From Atopsyche davidsoni (lineage: Eukaryota; Arthropoda; Insecta; Trichoptera; Hydrobiosidae), in assembly GCA_022113835.1 (NCBI GenBank), contig JAILWY010000026.1, forward strand, positions 7,901,001 through 7,965,000: DNA of 64,000 nucleotides, read 5' to 3'. The notes beneath the pieces were generated by a model. The model made no database searches and was not told the DNA's origin. It saw nothing but the letters and a program-made list of their open reading frames with translations. Below are positions 54,057-64,000 of the stretch, piece after piece (positions within the stretch are counted from its first letter, which is position 1; every line of letters begins with the position of its first letter). A program made the translations under genes and the position numbers.

Positions 54057-54261
54057 CGACAATGACGGTGGCGGCGGGGGCGTCCTTGACGGGCGGCGGC
54101 CCGCAGTGGATGAAGTCCGTGAGGGAGAGAGAGCTGGCGATGAGCTGCCGCTTCTCCTCGAAGTTGAGGAAGTCCAGGCTGCCGCTGCGCTGGGGCGGCG
54201 CGCCCCGGCCGCCCTGCCCGGCCGGCTCCTGCGACGGCATGGCGCCCGGCCCGGCGGACAT
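54057..54261 (-). CDS. Putative first coding exon of a long-intron gene, function unknown
   Basis: This is the most convincing coding segment in the window. From an ATG at 54261 it reads 68 codons plus one base, then meets a donor TCG|GTCAGT (GT at 54056-54055), so the intron would be phase 1. The first ~27 residues are low-complexity (Gly, Pro, Ala, Gln). Residues ~29-50 form a well-mixed segment containing FEEKRQLIASSLSLTDF, which looks like a conserved amphipathic helix and not translated noise. It is followed by HCGPPPVKDAPAATV. The open frame runs past the donor to 53986, but beyond it the peptide loses this character. I do not recognise the family. A second Met (residue 8) is an alternative start. 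The surrounding 1.5 kb is GC-rich in an AT-rich window, as expected for a gene start. The remaining exons are not evident nearby and may lie tens of kb downstream at lower coordinates, or outside the window. Confidence 0.55.
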
Positions 54262-55560
54262 AACATCACCCGGGGCCGCGATCGCCTGCCCCGGCCCTCA
54301 TCTCCGCGACATCGGGTCCGACTCCGCGACTCCGCACTCACGGCTCCCGACTCCCCTACTCCCCTGCTCCCCGACCGGGGGAGAACTGACACTGGAAACT
54401 TTGCAAAGCTCGTATGGGCAGCGGACTTTAAATTTTCACTTTTCTGTTCGGTAGCACTGAAACAAAAGACACGCCGCGACGGCTCGGGATACTATTTACT
54501 TCGCAACTTGACAGGCATTATTCTCACGCGCGGCGGGCGGGTAGCGAGGGCCGATCGTACTCGACAATGACTAAAAATAAACAAAACGATGACTACTGAA
54601 AAAAAAACACTACCGAGCATCGGTTCGAAAATTATCGCAGGATACATCGATTGCGATAATTTTTTTAAAAATAATTTTTCTGATGACAGAAAACACCGTC
54701 GAGTACGGGAACCGGCCGACGCTTCCCGGACGATGGAAACGAGTAATCTCTTCGGACGGAAGGACCCACGTGGTCGCGATAACTTGTTGATCCGAACTCG
54801 CGACGATACTCGGACCCGATCGATCGGTGGCGTTCACCTGTCCGCCGGCTCGGCGCCGGCGAGCGGACGTAAACAAGTCGCCGCCGCCGGCCGACCGGTC
54901 GCCCGAGCCGGCGACGCTCCCCGCCGGTCCGGCGGTCCCGAGGCCGGCGGGAAGGATCGCCCCGAAACGTCGGCGCGGACGGAGAGCGTCCGTCCGTCGC
55001 GCCCGGGAACCTCGCTCCGCCCGCATTTCCGAAGAGACCGACGGCTCCGATTCGAATAAACAAACACCCGACGGACTCACGGTGGCGAAGAGAACCCGCC
55101 GACGGCCGCACTCGGAGTCACCGGAGGGACTGCTCCGCTTCGCGACCGAAATTAAAAATGTAAACAGAAAAAGGTCAGTAGTAATTCGAATAATGAAGGA
55201 AAAAGTGCTCCTCCATCTCCGCTCTCGGGCGAACTGAAGCGATAAGCAACCTACGGGGCGGCGTCGCGGAGCTCACGGATCGGAGCGAGACGACCGCGCG
55301 GAGCGAGACCGCGGCGGCACTCGAGAGAGGGAGACGCGAGACAAAAAGCGCGCGAAGGGAAGGAGACGGCGCATCGGGCGGCCGGAGCGCGCGGGCGAGA
55401 GAGCGCGACGGCACGAGGCGGAACGGCAACGCGGGTCTCAGTGCAGTCCACGCGCGGCGGGGCGCGGCGGGGCGCGGCGCGGCGGCAGGAGCGGCAACGG
55501 CGCGCCCGCCAGTGTTGTCATCCGCCGGGCTCGATATCCCTGGCCCGGCGCGTGTGGGTG
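54262..55560 (-). promoter_or_regulatory. GC/CpG-rich putative promoter and 5' UTR of the 54 kb exon
   Basis: This 1.3 kb stretch is very rich in G, C and CpG compared with its AT-rich flanks, and lies directly upstream of the minus-strand start codon. Minus-strand TCAGTT (A at 54387) matches the arthropod initiator consensus TCAKTY, which would give a 5' UTR of about 125 nt. Bases at +28 to +32 from that A (AGTAG) match four of five positions of the DPE consensus RGWYV. GAGAGAG-type motifs, possible GAGA-factor sites, occur near 55322-55332 and 55396-55403. The overlapping open frames on both strands here look like shadows produced by a stop-poor GC-rich sequence. The start site and regulation are inferred. 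Confidence 0.4.
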
Positions 55561-55863
55561 CATTCTGCACAAATCACATTATATATATATATATATATAC
55601 ATATTGAAAAAAAATGTATGTACATATAGTATATATATATATTTTTTTAAAATATATTTATGGGTAGTTTTATATATGGGTTGGGTATTTTTTTCAAAAT
55701 ATGTAGTATGGGTACATTCTGCACAAATAATATTATATATATATATATAAAATTATTTGTGCAGAATATACCCATACTACATATTTTGATAAAATATATA
55801 TATAAAATATATATATATTCCCCACACCACCGAAGTACTTGTATGGGTGCATTCTGCACAAAT
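55555..55863. repeat. Cluster of four TGGGTGCATTCTGCACAAAT copies, direct and inverted
   Basis: The 20-bp motif TGGGTGCATTCTGCACAAAT occurs at 55555-55574, at 55709-55728 (one change), inverted at 55755-55774 (one change), and again at 55844-55863. Copies 2 and 3 form the ends of an inverted repeat with 37-bp arms (55695-55731 and 55752-55788, one mismatch) around a 20-bp AT loop. The spacers are TA-rich. It may be nested or tandem MITE copies. The overlapping frames on both strands are AT-rich noise. Confidence 0.85.
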
Positions 55864-55869
55864 AAGCTT

Positions 55870-58800
55870 AAAACGCTGCAATTGTTAAGACACAAAGTTT
55901 TTAAGTGCATACGGTGACATGAGTATGTAACATAAGTGAGTATGTCAGTCGAAATACAAATCAATTTCAACAAAACGATGTCGCATTATATGTATATACT
56001 TTGGTTGACAGTGAAGCACATTTCACGGATAATGAAACGCCGCCGTCACGATTTCGGTCAAGGTTCCTCATCTTATTTTTTTCTCTGCCCGAATACACTT
56101 TAACCACAACGCTAATTTTCAATAGAAAGTTTTTTTTTTCCTTAACCAACCTCAAATCCGTGACATTCTCTGAAAAACTTACTAAATCGAAATTCGTCCC
56201 ATCGAAAACGCGGACATTGATGTCGATGATTCCGTACCCGGCAACGCAAAACACTACAATACCGACAATTATTTTTTTTAAATAAATGATGGGAAATGTA
56301 TATAACGAATTAAAGCTCTCTACACCTGCAGCGACACTACTTGAGTCCGACTTGCAATCAGCCAATTTTGGGTGTTTTTTTTATGGTTTATTGGCTAGTC
56401 GCAAGTCGGTCGCGAGTCGTGTCGGACCTGGTGTGAAGGGCTTCGAGCTGTTTATTTTCCGTACGGTGGTCACCGCGAAGATAAAAATAATCCCTTTTCC
56501 CTTTTACTGAATGTTTTTTTCTGGGCACATTATTTATCGGCGAAAATGAAAAATAAAGCGTCTCCGTGCAAAGCAATATTCACTAAGAGAAAAATATCGG
56601 TCCATTTGTTTAAATTGACACTTTCTAATAAATCCGGTTAAAGTGCTACGCAGTTTACTTTTGTCAAAGTTTCATTTCAAGGTTTCGAAAAGCGAGAGAT
56701 ACGAAGGTGAGGCGGAGATATCAACCGCCATTATTTTCTAAAACACAATGCTAAAATTATCGATGCAGTCCCGGCCAAGTGTCATGCAACATCAAATAAT
56801 AATTATTTTGTTTATTGTTTTAAATAATACAACTTTTGTTTATAATCATAATCGAAATAATTATGTGATGTGTTTATAAATAAATCATGTTTTTTTATGA
56901 GTGCTTTCTCGTAAAAAGTCATTGAATAAAACTGTGCTATCCGACTGTCGTAATTTTTTCAAATTTGAATTTCGTCACAATAAATAAAAGAATATTGAAA
57001 AGATTAAAGCTCTTTGCAAATTGAAGGGCCCTCGGGAAAAAGCATTTTCTCTCATAAAGTCGTTACCGCTTTGAAGAATGAACAATAACAAGCTACCGAT
57101 GAGGAAGCGCTGTCGGATTTTTTTCTACTTTTAGATCGCTACTTCCGGCGAGCAGATCTCAGGTTGACAGCGACTCGCACTCGAGGAACCCTTCATCTAT
57201 TCTTTCTCAAGTAGCAGACATCAAAGCCGCTGCTGGGAAATGGGTTGTTTCTACTGGGTTAATAGTCAAATATTATTAATATTAGTATTTTCCTGCAAGA
57301 AAAGTAGCAGCAATTTAAAATTTCAAACGCAATTTTTTTGTGTGTTATCAATGAAAAGATCTCCATCGTTTAAAAGGACCAAAGGTCATACTGATCATCT
57401 TTTATTATCTACCTTCATCCCTTATAAGAAATTTTTCTTTATAAAATAACACATGCATTCGATATGAGCAATCGTATCGAATATCAGAATATTTAAAATA
57501 TAAGAGTAGTTTACTTAAAAAAATATTATATACTTGCACGCATGCTTCGAAACTAAAATCAACATGATCGACAATGCTTAATTTTTGTGTTTTTTCACAT
57601 ATATTTTGAACGTACTTGTGAACAGCAGCGCACTCAATTCCACACTATTCTGGAGGTAGAGTACAGCATAATTTTTTAAATGAAATTCTCTTAAGACCCT
57701 ATTTTTTGACGACACGGAAAGACGAAAAATTACGTTTCTTTGTTTCATCGCTCTCCACTTTAGGTAATTCGTCTTGTAGAGTTTGTACACCTTCTTCAGT
57801 TTCCTCGGTATACGCAGTTGAGAAAGCGGGCTAATTACGTTAAATTTGTGTATTAAAACCTTATCTAGATTTAATTGATTCTTTGAAATATATGTTACTT
57901 TCCGAATTTCTTACGCGACTCTTCACAATATACAATATAGTAATATATAAAATATATCTTGGTATCAAATTAGACGTATCGTATATTCCCCTGGACAATA
58001 GATAGTACTATTATGCTTTAACTTCAACTTAAGCTGAAAGAAGAAAATCTATAGTACTACGTTGTACCTACATGATATCTTTAAAATGCTTCCGAAACAA
58101 ACACTATATTTAAATTTATTTTTTGCTTATTAAGTTTTCTAACAATTGTTTTAAATATCTTCAAATAAACCAATTTTTCACACATATTAAAATTTGTCAA
58201 TTGACTTTGCAGTTAGTGAATCAATATGTACGTCTCCGTAAATGTATTAAAAATAAAAAGAGATAAAGACATTTGAATATTATTTAGTCACAGTAACGCC
58301 ATTTTATTGCTTTGAGAATGGAAGGACCGATGAATTCAATTTCGCGTCTCCCTTTGAGGCGCGTCATGCAATATTCCAGGAGCGAGGACGTCACAAAGTT
58401 TGAACATATTGAAAACGTAATAACTGCTGTCCAAAATGAACATTAACAAGCGAGTCCTCAGATCTTAATCAGCGACGCATAAAACTGATCTAATTCCGGA
58501 TAAACGAACTGAGTAAAAAGCATGATTCATGGATCTCTTAATACGTGTATTATCCGAGATTATGCTGTTTTCTCATCTGCTGAAGTTTTGTTATTACTGA
58601 CACAAAAAAAGCATTAGCGGGTTTTTCAGATCAATTCAAACGAGTGGTAATATATTTAAATTACGGGGTGATTTATTAAATAGAGCGAGCCGAGACGAGA
58701 GCTGGCACTTCCTTACCAGCTGAGAGTAAAAAAGGCAATGTGACGGCCCGTTAAGAGACTAACGATGCATACTAAAAAGTCGAACCGACATCGCGGGAGG

Positions 58801-59089
58801 TGACGATGTACACGGGCGGATCGCTACAAGCTCTCGCCATTAAGAGAGCTATGGGCCAAACAAAGTTTATGTTTCATGCTTTTATTTTATAAAAACTCTC
58901 AAGGAAAAAGCCTTCCCGCATTAATTCTTGAAATTGCTGTGTATCTAATAAAGAAGGCGCGTTATGTAATGCGTCGCAAGATGAACTACTTGTTTTTACT
59001 CTCAAGCATCGCGAGAGAAGAAAAATACTTATAACATTAATCCTTTATATATTCAATGGTGTTTATTCCTTTCCTTATATCGTTTAATT
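55870..59089. other. Noncoding DNA upstream of the putative minus-strand gene
   Basis: Apart from the hairpin at 56347-56409 nothing definite is seen. The stretch 58290-58880 has intermediate GC content with many homeobox-like and stress-type motifs and may be an enhancer. Frames up to 132 codons near 55967-56365 are open on both strands and unrecognised. Confidence 0.45.
56347..56409 (+). repeat. Long hairpin, 20-bp arms, 23-nt loop
   Basis: The left arm (56347-56366) begins CCGACTTGC and ends AGCCAAT. The right arm (56390-56409) is its reverse complement at 17 of 20 positions, the mismatches lying in the centre. The geometry is similar to a short precursor hairpin, but it matches no microRNA I know. 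Confidence 0.7.
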
Positions 59090-59180
59090 CAGGGCTGTCC
59101 AATCTTTTTGTATCCGCGAGTTCCTTTTTTTCTGTCACGATCTACCGATGAAAATTTCAAGTCATGAATCATAGAAGACA
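59090..59180 (+). mobile_element. hAT-like 5' terminal fragment
   Basis: Begins CAGGGCTGTCCAATC and continues with a CTTTTTGTATCCGCGAG stretch and CACGATCTACC, resembling the ends of hAT/Charlie-type elements. No matching right terminus (…GGACAGCCCTG) was found in the window, so this is probably a truncated copy, with an uncertain right limit. Identification is from the terminal motif only. Confidence 0.4.
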
Positions 59181-59481
59181 CGCTTATCAAATTGCTATCT
59201 ATAAAAATTGTCGGCTCAACTGCTTTTGGGTCTATTTTAAAAAAATCAACTTATCGCGAATATTCAGGACTAATAAACTTTTGGAAGGATATACTAATAA
59301 ATCATGTTTCGTATACTTTCCAACTCATAATATTGATTATTTCAAATTAACACTTATCTCATAAAATATAATTACGTTTTTGTAATTGATATTTTAACTG
59401 CCTGTAAATAAATTAAATACAAAACATTTTGATAAATATTTAATTTTCTCACAAGTTCAGACCGGCCGACGATACAGTATC

Positions 59482-59500
59482 ACTTACCTGAAACAAGCAG
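59482..59500 (-). other. Recursive splice (ratchet) site-like motif
   Basis: Read on the minus strand, a pyrimidine-leaning stretch ends TTGTTTCAG and is followed immediately by GTAAGTGA, giving CAG|GTAAGT with the junction between 59488 and 59487. This matches the (Y)nNCAG|GTAAGT consensus of zero-length exons used to splice very long introns stepwise in Drosophila. It is on the same strand as the 54 kb exon but upstream of it, so it would belong to a longer isoform with a more distal first exon, or to another gene. The function is inferred from the motif alone. Confidence 0.35.
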
Positions 59501-59746
59501 ATAGTTAAATAATTAGAAAAGCAATATTTTATAAAGTTACAACAAATCACTATTTAAAATCTTTAAAAGAATATTAAAAAAAACACACATAAATACAAGC
59601 ACTGCAACAATGTGATTTTGTTTCCATTCAATAAATTTTCAATCAGTATTGAAAATCAAAACGAGATAAACTTTTAGTAAACGCAATTTGCTGAACACAT
59701 CATTTCTGTTTCCTCTAGGCAGGGTCTCCCCCCGCCCCCGACTCGC

Positions 59747-59788
59747 TCCCCCTCCCCCTCCCCCTCCCCATCCCCATCCCCATCCCCC
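59747..59788 (+). repeat. CCCCTC / CCCCAT hexamer array
   Basis: CCCCTC units followed by CCCCAT units in a C-rich stretch. The minus-strand frame over it encodes a glycine/tryptophan run that is not a gene. Confidence 0.9.
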
Positions 59789-60249
59789 TACCCGCGAGGG
59801 GCAATCCTTACAGAAGGGTGCATATATATTTACTGAAAATGCGCATTTTATATGGCAGTTCTCTCGAATATCGTCGGTTTCCCGACTCAAAAGGAGACAC
59901 TCACGAGGGAATACTGCCTACCTTAAACTGGCAACTGCATATCAATAGACACAATTAATTTAGCATGTTTTGTAATATTTATAGTATACATTGTAGAGTT
60001 TTGATATTTTTAGTAATTTTAAATTGCTAACGCTTAGTGTACACATATAATTACGTTGTGTTCTGACTTTCGCAGGGCCGAGTCGTATTGCAACATTACG
60101 GAAATTGAACAGAAAAATGACTCATCGGGTAGGATTAGTATTTCACCATATTGTGAAATAAAATAAAACGGCAAATATTTTATATTGGAGTTATTGTCAC
60201 AAGGGTTTTGGTATCTTCTTTTGTTAACGAAAAGATCATCATAGCAGTT

Positions 60250-60476
60250 CCGTCGTTGAATCGCGATCGTGTGCGTGCGTTTTTCGTGTAAATTTAATAT
60301 TTTTACATATGTAAATGTACTATGTGTGTTATGATATTATGGTGTAACCAAACATTAGTTTTTTACCTTTTTATAATAACAGCCATTATCTTATATCGTT
60401 TTTAAAGGTGATATGTTCTTGTCAAAGTTTCAACATGGCGGACGAGTAAAGAATCTCTGTAGCTGCCATCGATTTT
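60250..60476 (+). other. Candidate 5' noncoding exon with splice donor
   Basis: A short stretch ends at TTTT|GTAAGTAA, a strong donor with GT at 60477. It contains ATGGCGGACGAG directly followed by TAA at 60435-60449, a four-codon uORF (MADE). Its 5' limit is unclear; an acceptor-like TTTCGCAG also occurs at about 60069-60076. It could be a leader exon of a plus-strand gene continuing beyond the window, or a chance donor. Confidence 0.2.
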
Positions 60477-60489
60477 GTAAGTAATTATT

Positions 60490-61945
60490 TACTTTTATCA
60501 TTATAGTTTTTGACAATATATTGAAATTTCTTCTCATTATTATTCATGTTTGATATTTAGTGGTAATTAGTTTTCCTGGTTTCGTGTTTAGAATTTATCG
60601 GTAATTGCTGGCTTCCGTACTTGGGTGACACGCCAAGTTATTTTTTCTTATAATTTATTATATAATGATTACATAGAAGAAAAAACATCTACAATCGATG
60701 TAAACAGAAACCACTGTTTATTTTTAGTACTATTCAAAATTTTAAAAGCAGCAGTTACAGCAGTTTTAAAAGTTTTTTAAGCAAATGTTTTTGTATAAGG
60801 TCGTCAACGTGTTAATTGAATAATACATTTTTTGTCTAAACTCAATACTTAAAAAAACAAAAAATAGTATAATTTACGGTACTTGTTTTTTATTATTATT
60901 TTATTTATAATACAGATAATTGATAAAATTATTTTTTAATCAATGAAAATATGAATCTAGTAATTTAAATATAAACAAAATTAGAAAACTAAAATTTGTA
61001 TTAATGCAGGAAATTGTGCAATGTTTATTATTTGTTTTAAAATCAGAATCAATTATTGCATTATCGTATTAATGATACAGCATACCATTACATAATATTT
61101 ATTTTTGCAACAATGATTTAGAAATATAAACCTTGAAAACTATCCTTGCGTTTCAAAAGCATTATAAAAATAATTTGAAGACACTGATAAATTTATATAT
61201 TTAAGCAAATAACTCTGATCGTAATTGGCCCAGTTCAAAAGACGAAAATCAATAAGTTTTGCAATTCAAAATAAATTAATTTATAGTGCTTAGTATCAGA
61301 TGCTTTGTTTTATTAACGTTTTTTAAAATATCAAAGCTAGGGTGCCTTGAGGACGCGATTGTACAGCATATGATTTGAGCCTCTGAGCTTAGTTATGCCT
61401 AAATCGATGTATACAATAATTTATTTAAAATAACACCGAGATAGCTTGGTTTATCGCAAGTCTTGCGGTTGGGCCACGTTTCCGCATATACAATATTTTA
61501 AGCTAAAAGGGCAATAACTTGTAAATTCGTCAACCAACTTAAAATATTCATATTTAAAAAAAAAATTAAACCCATATTTTAGTCTTTATATGTTTGCGGA
61601 CAACATAAGTAACAAAAACAGATTTTTAAATGTTTTATAACGTTAACTACATAAAGCAAATTATTGTATTTCTGTCTGACAATTGTAACTAATTAGTTAA
61701 CTTAGGTGCTTTTTGAAAATAAATTGTATCTAGACCTCCAATCATTGCGTTGCGATTATGTCCAACTTCTTATGGTAAACGTCAAATTTTATTTCAATTA
61801 AGAAATAAACATATAAATTATTAATTAAAACAGTATTAAGTATAGAGGTTTTCACGAATAAAACCTGGTTTAGCAAATAAGTGAAATTAGTTCTGAGTTT
61901 TTAAATGATGTGATCTGCCATATGATTGAAATATATTTTTATTTA
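60490..61945. other. AT-rich noncoding DNA
   Basis: No feature was recognised. If the donor at 60477 is real, this is intron. Confidence 0.5.
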
Positions 61946-61949
61946 TTAA

Positions 61950-62260
61950 CACACTAAAGGCGGGGCGGGTACTAGTACCCGCTTCGCTGACTGCCGTCTA
62001 AAAGCGGGGCGAGTACTTTAGTACCCGCCCCGCGAGATCATTTGCGTTGGCCACCCTCCTGTTTTAAAATAAATTTTAAAATTTTAATTGTATGCATAGT
62101 AAATTATTGATAGACTAATTAACTCGGAGTTGCCAAACGGAAAAAAATCAATGATTGCAAAGAGTCAATATATAGACTAGATTTCGCATGCGCAATTTTA
62201 CGCGAATTTTGCCCGCTACGCACATCAGTTTAGTCAATTTGGTTACCCGCCTATAGTGTG
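61950..62260. mobile_element. TTAA-flanked MITE (piggyBac-like)
   Basis: The 311-bp segment is bounded by TTAA on both sides (61946-61949 and 62261-62264). Its ends are inverted repeats: CACACTAAAGGCGGG on the left and CACACTATAGGCGGG at the right end reverse-complemented (14 of 15 match). TTAA duplication is the signature of piggyBac-type transposition. Just inside the left end lie a perfect palindrome GCGGGTACTAGTACCCGC (61965-61982) and a second near-palindrome with GTACTTTAGTAC. There is no coding capacity. Assignment to piggyBac rests on the TTAA and the terminal repeats. Confidence 0.75.
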
Positions 62261-62681
62261 TTAAAATAAACCAAACCAAACTGACTGTTAAAAAACTGGA
62301 ATAATGCGAATCAGATTAATTTAAATAATCATTATTAGTTTATCAAAAGTGTTACACATGTTAGGAGGCTTCAAATACTTGTGGGATAGTATGGAACTGC
62401 AGTCATCACCTCACCAGTTGATATAAATCCAAGAGCTGATTCAACCACACGGGGTATAGAAAGTCGTTGAGATTATGCACTAGATACGAGAATATCGAGT
62501 GACACAATTTTCAAGAAAACGGCCGTTCATAGCATTAACTTATCGACTCTCTGTAATGGACATTTCTCGTTTGATTGAAGCTACTTACGGCCGTTAGTAT
62601 TTTATGGTCGCACCAAACTGCTCTTACCACTTAATAAACCATATTATGGAATAAAAAAACCAATAAACTAATAAGTAGAAC

Positions 62682-62746
<65 letters not shown>
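62682..62746 (+). repeat. (TA)n microsatellite
   Basis: About 65 bp of near-uninterrupted TA dinucleotides. Confidence 0.95.
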
Positions 62747-62749
<3 letters not shown>

Positions 62750-64000
62750 TATATATACACATACATACTGGTTGGATCAAACTTTAATAGAACAAATATT
62801 ACCTCTGTTGGAACCTGTAGGTGGACTGTTTTTCTAGAATGCTTGCTGCAATTATTTATTATTGCAAGTACGAGTTTATTTTATAGAAGTAATGAACGCA
62901 AACCATATAAAGTGGACGCTTTATTGAGCTAAACAACTGTTTTTTTCATATATCAAATACAAAAGAACACATAAAACTTCAGGTTTATTATGAGTAACAT
63001 TAAACTTCGGGAAATTTTATCAAAAGTAAGCACTAAATTAATTGCCGCCTTATTAATATTAGAATTGTAAATTGTTTATATACTTTTTATCTTTAAACAA
63101 TACTTAAACCAAAAATTAAAAATTATCTTCAAAAATTATCAATCAAATGTAAATAATACAAATGATATTTAAAAACATAACTTTTACTCATTGAATGATA
63201 ATGCTATGGAACCAAATACTCCAAAAGTCATCTACCCTTTTGAACATTAAATATGAAATATCAAAATAAATGACACAGCACCTGAATTAGAAAATTAATT
63301 AGCGAGATATTTTCATTTGTAGATTGAAATGGCATCTGGATACGAAGGCAGCAATTAAGATTTAGTGCGAGCTGTGATCCGATAATTAACGCAGTTCGGG
63401 GAGGCGGCCGGGCGGGCAGCGGGAGCTCTGAATCATCTTGTTTAGCCAATTTGTTCCGATTTGTCCGGGCGAGACGGAGACGACCTGCAGTAACGAGTTT
63501 AGGTCTGATGGCAAGTCCACGCGGTGACGAATGATACGTGCGATGTGGAAAGCGATAGAAATTACGGATAAAAACGCGGTGAATGTCGATGTGAAAAAAA
63601 CTCAAATATATTGATTCAATTCGAAAACTCATTTCACGAGATTGAGAACTTGCTATATTATTAAAAAAAAAAAAAAAAAATTGTTTAAAAAAAATAGTAC
63701 CATAAAGCGTTATTTTGTTTATATATATTTAAAAAAAGACCTTTGAGCCTTAAGCGAAGAAAGTGGCTTATTGAAAAAACGTTTTTATTAAAATTCACAA
63801 TCGAATTCTTGATATCCTGAAACATCAACATAAAAGGGAAAAAAATGTATTTCGTCTGACCCCGGGCGCCACCCGCTCCGGCACTTGCAGGGATGTGCGT
63901 CATCACTCTCGGATTAAGGATCGGATCCCGAACAGTTTTATTCGATCGTTAGGCTCCCGGGAACATAACGTATCCGCATTACGCCCTTTTATATTTTATT
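62750..64000. other. Noncoding DNA with a GC-richer patch at 63390-63560
   Basis: The 123-codon minus-strand frame (63261-63632) covers the patch but has no recognised motif. The window ends in noncoding DNA. Confidence 0.45.

Noticed and set aside
54589..55237. Overlapping 136-156 codon frames on both strands
   Set aside because: They lie in a GC-rich, stop-poor promoter-like block, overlap each other in antisense and have compositional Arg/Pro/Ala-rich sequence.
55571..55860. 85- and 108-codon Ile/Tyr-rich frames
   Set aside because: They translate TA-rich repeats and the inverted repeat cluster.
1..64000. CRISPR array, bacterial operons, tRNA and known insect microRNAs
   Set aside because: No regularly spaced identical repeats with unique spacers, no operon-like gene order, no full tRNA cloverleaf and no remembered microRNA seed with a matching hairpin were found by eye.

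Overview
The window looks like a piece of an animal nuclear genome, most likely an insect and probably a moth or butterfly. It is strongly AT-rich, with many homopolymer runs and long TA microsatellites. It has almost no long open frames, and it carries eukaryote-type DNA transposon remnants: a short Helitron, hAT elements and a TTAA-flanked MITE. The small Helitron family and overall texture fit Lepidoptera, but no gene in the window proves the order. There are no bacterial-type genes or operons, no rRNA and no CRISPR array, and I could not recognise any tRNA or known microRNA.

Most of the 64 kb reads as intron or intergenic DNA. The best coding candidate is a minus-strand first exon at 54057-54261. 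It encodes about 68 residues with a FEEKRQLIASSLSLTDF segment and ends at a good splice donor. Upstream on the same strand (54262-55560) lies a GC- and CpG-rich stretch that could be its promoter and 5' UTR. Other splice-bounded candidates are weaker: a 33-nt minus-strand microexon (25905-25937), a tiny plus-strand start exon (MAFYID, 23638-23656), a plus-strand MADKGRHSIE start exon (52245-52274), and noncoding exon-like stretches ending at donors near 15579 and 60476. A minus-strand CAG|GTAAGT site at 59487/59488 has the form of a recursive-splicing ratchet point, which would suit a gene with very long introns.

Layout: 1-11.6 kb is mostly featureless AT-rich DNA with small GC-rich islands. 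A hAT element with intact target duplications lies at 11657-13119, followed by a GC-rich minisatellite. The stretch 14.3-15.6 kb holds the longest open frame of the window (189 codons, unrecognised) and a promoter-like segment. A short hAT element lies at 20592-21057. A GC-rich island with a possible start exon lies at 23.3-23.7 kb. A Helitron lies at 27770-28067. From 28 to 44 kb there is noncoding DNA with GC-rich islands and simple repeats. From 44.9 to 48.9 kb runs a long CpG-rich block with no recognised gene. A RTE-like LINE tail lies near 49.8 kb and a 15-bp minisatellite at 50.9-51.1 kb. The putative gene start is at 54-55.5 kb, followed by an unusual inverted/direct repeat cluster at 55.55-55.86 kb. 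A hAT end, the ratchet-like site and a TTAA MITE lie between 59 and 62.3 kb.

Several GC-rich islands probably act as cis-regulatory DNA, but this is inferred only from composition. All calls come from reading the sequence by eye; no homology search was possible.
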